Shown one piece after another: positions 59,430 to 64,000 of a stretch of 64,000 nucleotides of DNA. Where the stretch lies: the NCBI GenBank assembly GCA_025738555.1, contig JAOVFP010000009.1:2232001-2296000 (forward strand). Direction: 5' to 3'. Positions within the stretch are counted from its first letter, which is position 1; every line of letters begins with the position of its first letter. A program made the translations under genes and the position numbers. This stretch comes from Cyathus striatus (Eukaryota; Basidiomycota; Agaricomycetes; Agaricales; Nidulariaceae). Under the pieces are notes generated by a model. The model was not told where the DNA came from, ran no database searches, and was given only the letters and a program-made list of their open reading frames with translations.

Positions 59430-60965
59430 CGCCTAGCATACTTCTACCTACTATAAAAACATTATTTCTATATTCTATGCACTACTTACAAATGATATGA
59501 TATATCTGGGTTGTAATTAGTAGCTAAGCTAGAGGTTCCGGACCGTTAGCTAGCGTGGGAACGATCCGTGCTAATAAGGGACATTACTAGCCTAAGTAGG
59601 AAAGCGTCTAAGAATAGAAACATCGAGGTCAGAGTTTATTCTCAACATCAGTGAGAGATAATTACCAGTAAGGCTGGGGATCAAGCTAAGCGCGCATCTA
59701 TTCTAATAATAGATTATCAAAGCAATGTTATTGCGTCATAGGAAAAGGCATGAGGACCAGACCCATGGCAAGTGCCACTATCTAACCATGCTGTACCAGC
59801 GCTGTGCATCAGCACGTCATAGGCATCTGGCTATGTCTGAGACCCGGCATTCCCGGCAGGCTGATTCAGCATTTCCCACTTCCACACATCAAAGCATGTG
59901 GCATCATACTTTTGTATGGAGCACCTCACCTGCAGACAGGTTCTATTGTACTTTGTTATCTTCCCATATGGATGTGTTCTTGGTGTTCATATGCATGTCA
60001 AACTGTGATTTACTCTGGTCCATCCCAGACTCTTGTAGCTAGTCTACAATGTCTACTTTACAGCTTAGCTAATGCGCAATTACTGCTTTTGTATTAACTA
60101 TATAGTTCCTCTAGCTGTAGTTTTGTAGGATATTTAATAGGTAGAGTTAAGTAGGAGGAGGGCAGTCTCCTGTGCCCCAAGAAATACCATCTATCATCGT
60201 GCTTTAGTATTTGTGTGAGCTTTGAGATTCTAAGTGCAACGCGAAGTATGAAGTCATAAGCCCGTGTTAAGTCCAAGATTAAGGAACACACATCAAAACG
60301 TGCATCAAAGTGTTCGCTAAGCTGTTTCCCTTCATGAATGTCAGTCTTTGACACCTCCCCTTTTACCTTACTTTGCCTGGAAGCATTTTGCATCTGAGTC
60401 TTACCCACTGAGCACCTTCTTAGTGAGTGTACGTGGTGTGAGTGAAATTACATATATTTTAATTTATACTACGTTGCACTAAACTAGGTACTTTACCATC
60501 ATGGGTGGTGATATGGCATAGTGAAGGAGGGAGGTAGATACTGGGAGGAAGCAAGGTTGAGCAATGCTGGTGACACAGTAGCATCAACTCCATGTGTTAT
60601 TCAATGTGTCAATGCCACATCATCACCAATGTCTCCATGTCTCACCACCACCACCACCCTTCCTTGCTCCCCTTCTCCCTGTCATCATAGCACAATGGCA
60701 CCGCCACCACCTTATCTTCTCCTCTATCTCTCACCCACCACCTCTCCAACCACCATGCTATTAGTACCATATAGGTATTTTTATTGTATTAGCCTATTAG
60801 TGTTATTAGTATAGTAGATTGTTGTACTGCTATAGTTAAATTGTATATTAATAGTATAATAACAAATACATTTGTTTTTAAGTGTATTTTGTGGGATTAT
60901 GAGACTGTAGCTAGTATCAGGTGTAAGAGGTGTCCAAAGATGTGGTAGGGAAGCATTAAAATTAA
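59430..60965. other. No gene recognised
   Basis: Frames at 59725-60042 and 60094-60408 have no motif. A CCACCACCACC-rich stretch lies at 60640-60760. Base composition at 59500-60450 is more even than around it, so this may be an island of unique DNA. Confidence 0.35.
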
Positions 60966-60967
60966 GA

Positions 60968-61085
60968 AGTCTGCAAATTCTGCATGAATCTGTGTGGAAT
61001 CTGTGTAAATCTGTATGGATCCATACAGATTCTGCATGGAATTTTCAGGTCTGTATGGACCCCCTGGGGGAGTGTAAATTACTGC
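60968..61085. mobile_element. KDZ-type MITE fragment (right end)
   Basis: TCTGTATGGATCCATACAG-type repeats, then CCCTGGGGGAGTGTAAATTACT, the right terminus shared with 20237, 62596 and 63335. The left end is missing. Confidence 0.65.
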
Positions 61086-61273
61086 TGCAGTTGCAGTATG
61101 AAGTATGACAATAGTTGTCAGTACTAGTAGGTGATGGTGGAAATGAGATGGTGATGAGATGGCACTGAGCAGTGAGGGCCTGGTGAGTGCTGGTGACATG
61201 TCACCCAGGTATGTACTGGTTACCAATGGCCAGATGAACAGTATAGATCACACTACTTACCAATACTTACAAA

Positions 61274-61348
61274 GGGTGCTGTAGCTGAATGGTTAGTTGT
61301 GCTAACATTACCCAGCTGAAAGGTAAGGTCTTGAGTTCAAATACCATA
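61274..61348 (+). repeat. tRNA-like sequence (SINE-type head)
   Basis: A-box-like TGTAGCTGAATGGTTAG, a TTACC/GGTAA stem, then the B-box-like TTGAGTTCAAATACC. It lies just upstream of the CATGTGGAAT repeat cluster. Confidence 0.4.
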
Positions 61349-61429
61349 GAGGACAGATTTTGTTGGTTAGTTTTTTCTATTATACTTAGTAAGCAGCAGG
61401 TGTAATAACTTGCAAGTATTCCATGTGCA

Positions 61430-61690
61430 GTACATGTGGAATACCTGTAGTTACATGCACTGCATATGAAATGCACATGAATTCCATGATACATTTACAC
61501 ATGGAATTCTGCCATTCCACCTGTATATATGCACTTCATGTGTAAAAAAATTCGAAAATTGTATGGAAATTTTCCAATTTAAATACATCCAAAGCTATGT
61601 GAAGTACATGTGAAGTGCACATGGAGTGCACATGTAAAGGTGGAATTCATGTGTATTCCACGTGTAACAGGGGGTGAGCATAAAGTCCTT
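61430..61690. repeat. CATGTGGA-type subterminal cluster with KDZ-like end
   Basis: Repeats such as TCCATGTGCAGTACATGTGG and GAAGTGCACATGGAGTGC lead into AACAGGGGGTGAGCATAAAG, which resembles the KDZ right terminus (GGGGAGTGYAAAK). The same repeat core occurs at 42170-42415. Possibly a third subfamily end. Confidence 0.45.
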
Positions 61691-62024
61691 GTTTAGACAG
61701 CAATGCATAGCTCTGGTTATTGTTAGAATCTGGCATCTGCTATGACAGCATTGGTAATGTTTGCTACCAGGCTTCCCTATATCACCTTTACTGTTATGTG
61801 TAATGCATTTATAAAAGTAATAAATCTGGTTTTTTGTTTATTATTAGTGTAATAAATAAGAACTCATATGATGGGGCATAAGTTCAGTACTTGCCTTTTT
61901 TTTAGAAGACTACAAAGCAGCTTGTATAATTATACTAGCAGAGGGTGTTACATTTCTGGCTGAAATGTTAGTTATACTGTCTATATCATCAACTTCTTCC
62001 ACTTCAACATGGCATCTCTTTCTG

Positions 62025-62596
62025 AGCTCTTTACACTTAGCCATGTGTTCTGTACAGATCTGCATGGAATCCATATGGAGTTTTCGGAATCTGTGTGGAA
62101 TCTGCACAGATTTTTTTCTTTTTGGCACAGGTTTTTTTGGATTTGTGCAGATTATGCAGAATTCCACATTACAGACCTGAAAATTCTGTACAGATTCTGT
62201 ACAGAATCAACACTATGCATTAAGCATGACACTAAGCATTGAGTGTAAGTTGAGTGTGAAAAGTTGAGTGTGAAACTATGCATTGAGCATGATACTATAC
62301 ATTAAGCATGACACTATACATTAAGCATGACACTATACATTAAGCATGACACTATACATTGAGTGTAATGCACTATGTATTGAGTGTGATACTATACATT
62401 AAGTATGACACTATGCATTGAGCATGATACTATCACACTTGTGTGAGCAGAATATATATGGAATCTGTACAGAATAATCACCTCTAATAATAATAATAGC
62501 TACTATATAAATTCTGTATGGTATCTTCACAGATCTGTGTGGATTCTGTACAGAATTTTGGATCCATACAGACCTCTTGGGGGAGTGTAAATTACT
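62025..62596. mobile_element. KDZ-type MITE (about 572 bp)
   Basis: The left end is AGCTCTTTACACTTAGCC and the right end CTTGGGGGAGTGTAAATTACT. The interior matches the 980-bp element at 19258 over both ends and carries a shorter version of its minisatellite (ATTAAGCATGACACTATAC units, 62210-62445). An internal deletion explains the size difference. A target duplication is not clear. Confidence 0.8.
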
Positions 62597-62683
62597 GCTC
62601 TTCTGTATTTTCCAGGCCCTTTCCAGTGTCTGGAATCATTTTTGCTGGAAGAGAATTAGTGATCTAATAGATATTAGTTGCTG

Positions 62684-62983
62684 TCAAATTATAAATATAC
62701 ACAATGTTGAAGTACATACCACTATGTTTGTTAGCATGCAGCCCTGGTCAGTATTAGTGCTTTCACCTGAAGATGAGTATTGTCCAATGAAATTACCATC
62801 ATCTTCATCTGGACCAATAGTGACAGGAACTAGACCCTTAGTCCTGGGTCTCTTAGTTGATGAGTGAGGTTGAGTATGCTTCAATGGGTTCCCATCTTCA
62901 TCCTGTTTCTCACTTGCAAGAGACTCTTGGAGCTTTGCTGTATTCTTAAAACACTTCCCACAACCAAAACCTGCATGTGCCAA
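62684..62983 (-). other. Unrecognised open frame of 99 codons
   Basis: Minus-strand frame with a protein-like start (GFGCGKCFKNTAKLQESLAS) and a middle part GLVPVTIGPDEDDGNFIGQY. Its 3' side runs up to the MITE at 62596. It may be a fragment of a gene interrupted by that element. No family recognised. Confidence 0.25.
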
Positions 62984-63334
62984 ATATTATACAGAAGATT
63001 AAATGAGTGTTAACAACATACTAGAGTCAATATCTTGAATATCAATCTGTCCATATTCTACAGAGTCTATAGTTGATTATTGGTGAAGAATGATGAGTAG
63101 CAGTGGGGTATAAGGGTTGAAAGCATATTAGGGCTTAAATAAAGAATGTAAAATATGAGTTGTCAAATGACAATTCAACTGAAGAGTCCTAAACTGATCA
63201 AAGGGGGTGATTAGTGACTGTAATATGAAGTTGAGAATGTAACACAGGCTAAAACTTCAAAGTGAAGTTCAAAACACAAAGACTTGGTAGAATGTAAGAG
63301 GAGCATGTTGAAATCAACAAAAAGACTCAAAAAA

Positions 63335-64000
63335 CAGTAATTTACACTCCCCCTGGGAGTCTGTATGGATCCATGCAGATTCTGCACAGAATCAGTATTG
63401 GTCTGTACAGATGCAAAAATTCTGTATGGATTCCACACTGATTCTGCATGGATCCATATAGAATTTACATAGTTTTAAGTAGTGATAATATTTTCACATA
63501 TTCTGTGCAGATTCTATGAAGACTTTTAATTTATAGAACTTATAGTGCAATCACCTACATATTTTAGTTGTTTAAAGTAACCCCTGCTCTCAAAGCTATT
63601 TAAAATAGTGTGGTAATTATTAATTCATAATCATTTCTGCATATATTTGGCTAAAATATAAAAATATAACTTTATTTATTTAGAGGACAATATCTTCAGC
63701 TGGAGCTACATTTTCTTCCACTTCCAACCCATTATCTTCCCGTTTTCTTCTTTCTTGCCTATCTATAACATGTTTACTGCAATAAAACAACATGGTATGC
63801 AAAAAGCAATCAAAATTGCTTGGAGTCATTTTTTTAGAGTAGATTCAAAGCCACCAAGCTAAGCATTGAGCTGTTCACATGCCTATGACAAGTAGTAGTT
63901 TATTAAATATTTTTAAATAATTATAATATGAATCTCACCTGTGTATTAAAAGCCCTCTTCAAATATGGATTTCCATTATTGTCAAAATCAGTTATAACTA
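63335..64000 (-). mobile_element. KDZ-type transposon, copy 2, 3' end (continues beyond the window)
   Basis: On the minus strand, transposase exons (63680-64000) are followed by about 340 bp ending in CCCAGGGGGAGTGTAAATTACTG at 63335. That tail carries CTGTATGGATCCATGCAGA-type repeats like those of the short elements at 19258, 57586, 60968 and 62025. Confidence 0.75.
63680..64000 (-). pseudogene. KDZ transposase copy 2, C-terminal end (partial, one stop)
   Basis: Minus-strand exons 64000-63939 and 63882-63680 encode DNNGNPYLKRAFNTQ and ACEQLNA-LGGFES, then NFDCFLHTMLFY and a charged tail ending at TAA 63680. They align residue for residue with copy 1 (27600-27872). The 56-nt intron (63883-63938) lies at the same place, with normal GTGAGA and CATAG ends. 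The tryptophan after LNA is TAG here (63859-63861), a one-base change from TGG, so this copy is also inactive unless read through. The 5' part lies outside the window. Confidence 0.8.

Overview
The window reads as repeat-rich nuclear DNA of a mushroom-forming basidiomycete (Agaricomycetes). This is inferred from 54-73 nt introns, an NB-ARC/TPR gene of the fungal NLR type, an O-fucosyltransferase-like gene of a family typical of this group, KDZ/CxC transposases and a Ty3/gypsy chromovirus. No species is named. Only two genes look intact or nearly so: an NB-ARC/TPR gene with 17 near-identical 42-residue repeats (13.8-17.7 kb) and the O-fucosyltransferase-like gene (47.8-50.7 kb). A CCR4-NOT scaffold (NOT1) fragment at 44.9-45.6 kb looks like a pseudogene.

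Layout. 0-13 kb: gene-poor, with a 55-58 bp minisatellite and two diverged inverted copies of an unknown repeat (about 5.78-9.60 and 11.20-13.01 kb); the left copy carries a 1.6 kb DNA transposon with an 8-bp target duplication (TSD). 13.8-17.7 kb: NLR gene. 17.9-20.8 kb: a TA-flanked MITE, a short TTTACACT-ended element and a TPR fragment. 20.8-28.4 kb: a decayed KDZ-type transposon (CxC5/CxC6 transposase plus an accessory gene). 29.2-37.2 kb: a second copy of the MITE, split by a full chromovirus (29548-37071) whose gag is itself split by a tRNA-derived dimer. 38-44.5 kb: a solo LTR, two mariner-like MITEs and minisatellites. 44.9-51.2 kb: NOT1 relic, three tandem ~420 bp repeats and the fucosyltransferase gene. 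52-57.6 kb: a 3.3 kb element with 8-bp TSD containing a solo LTR, then a 116-bp satellite containing another solo LTR. 57.6-64 kb: KDZ-type MITEs and fragments, C-rich minisatellites, and at the right edge the 3' end of a second KDZ transposase on the minus strand.

The most interesting system is the KDZ family. Two transposase copies, at least two short elements and several loose ends share the termini CTCTTTACACT / GGGGAGTGYAAAKTACT, while the subterminal repeats differ between subfamilies. The short elements look like non-autonomous partners of the copy at the right edge. The order of several insertions can be read directly: MITE before chromovirus; satellite before solo LTR; 3.3 kb element before solo LTR. 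The in-frame stops in pol and in KDZ copy 1 are all TGA and would be CGA one transition earlier, and 7 of 10 differences between the chromovirus LTRs are CpG transitions, so methyl-CpG deamination seems to drive decay here.

All similarity calls are from recognition of sequence, without database searches. Identities and counts were done by eye.
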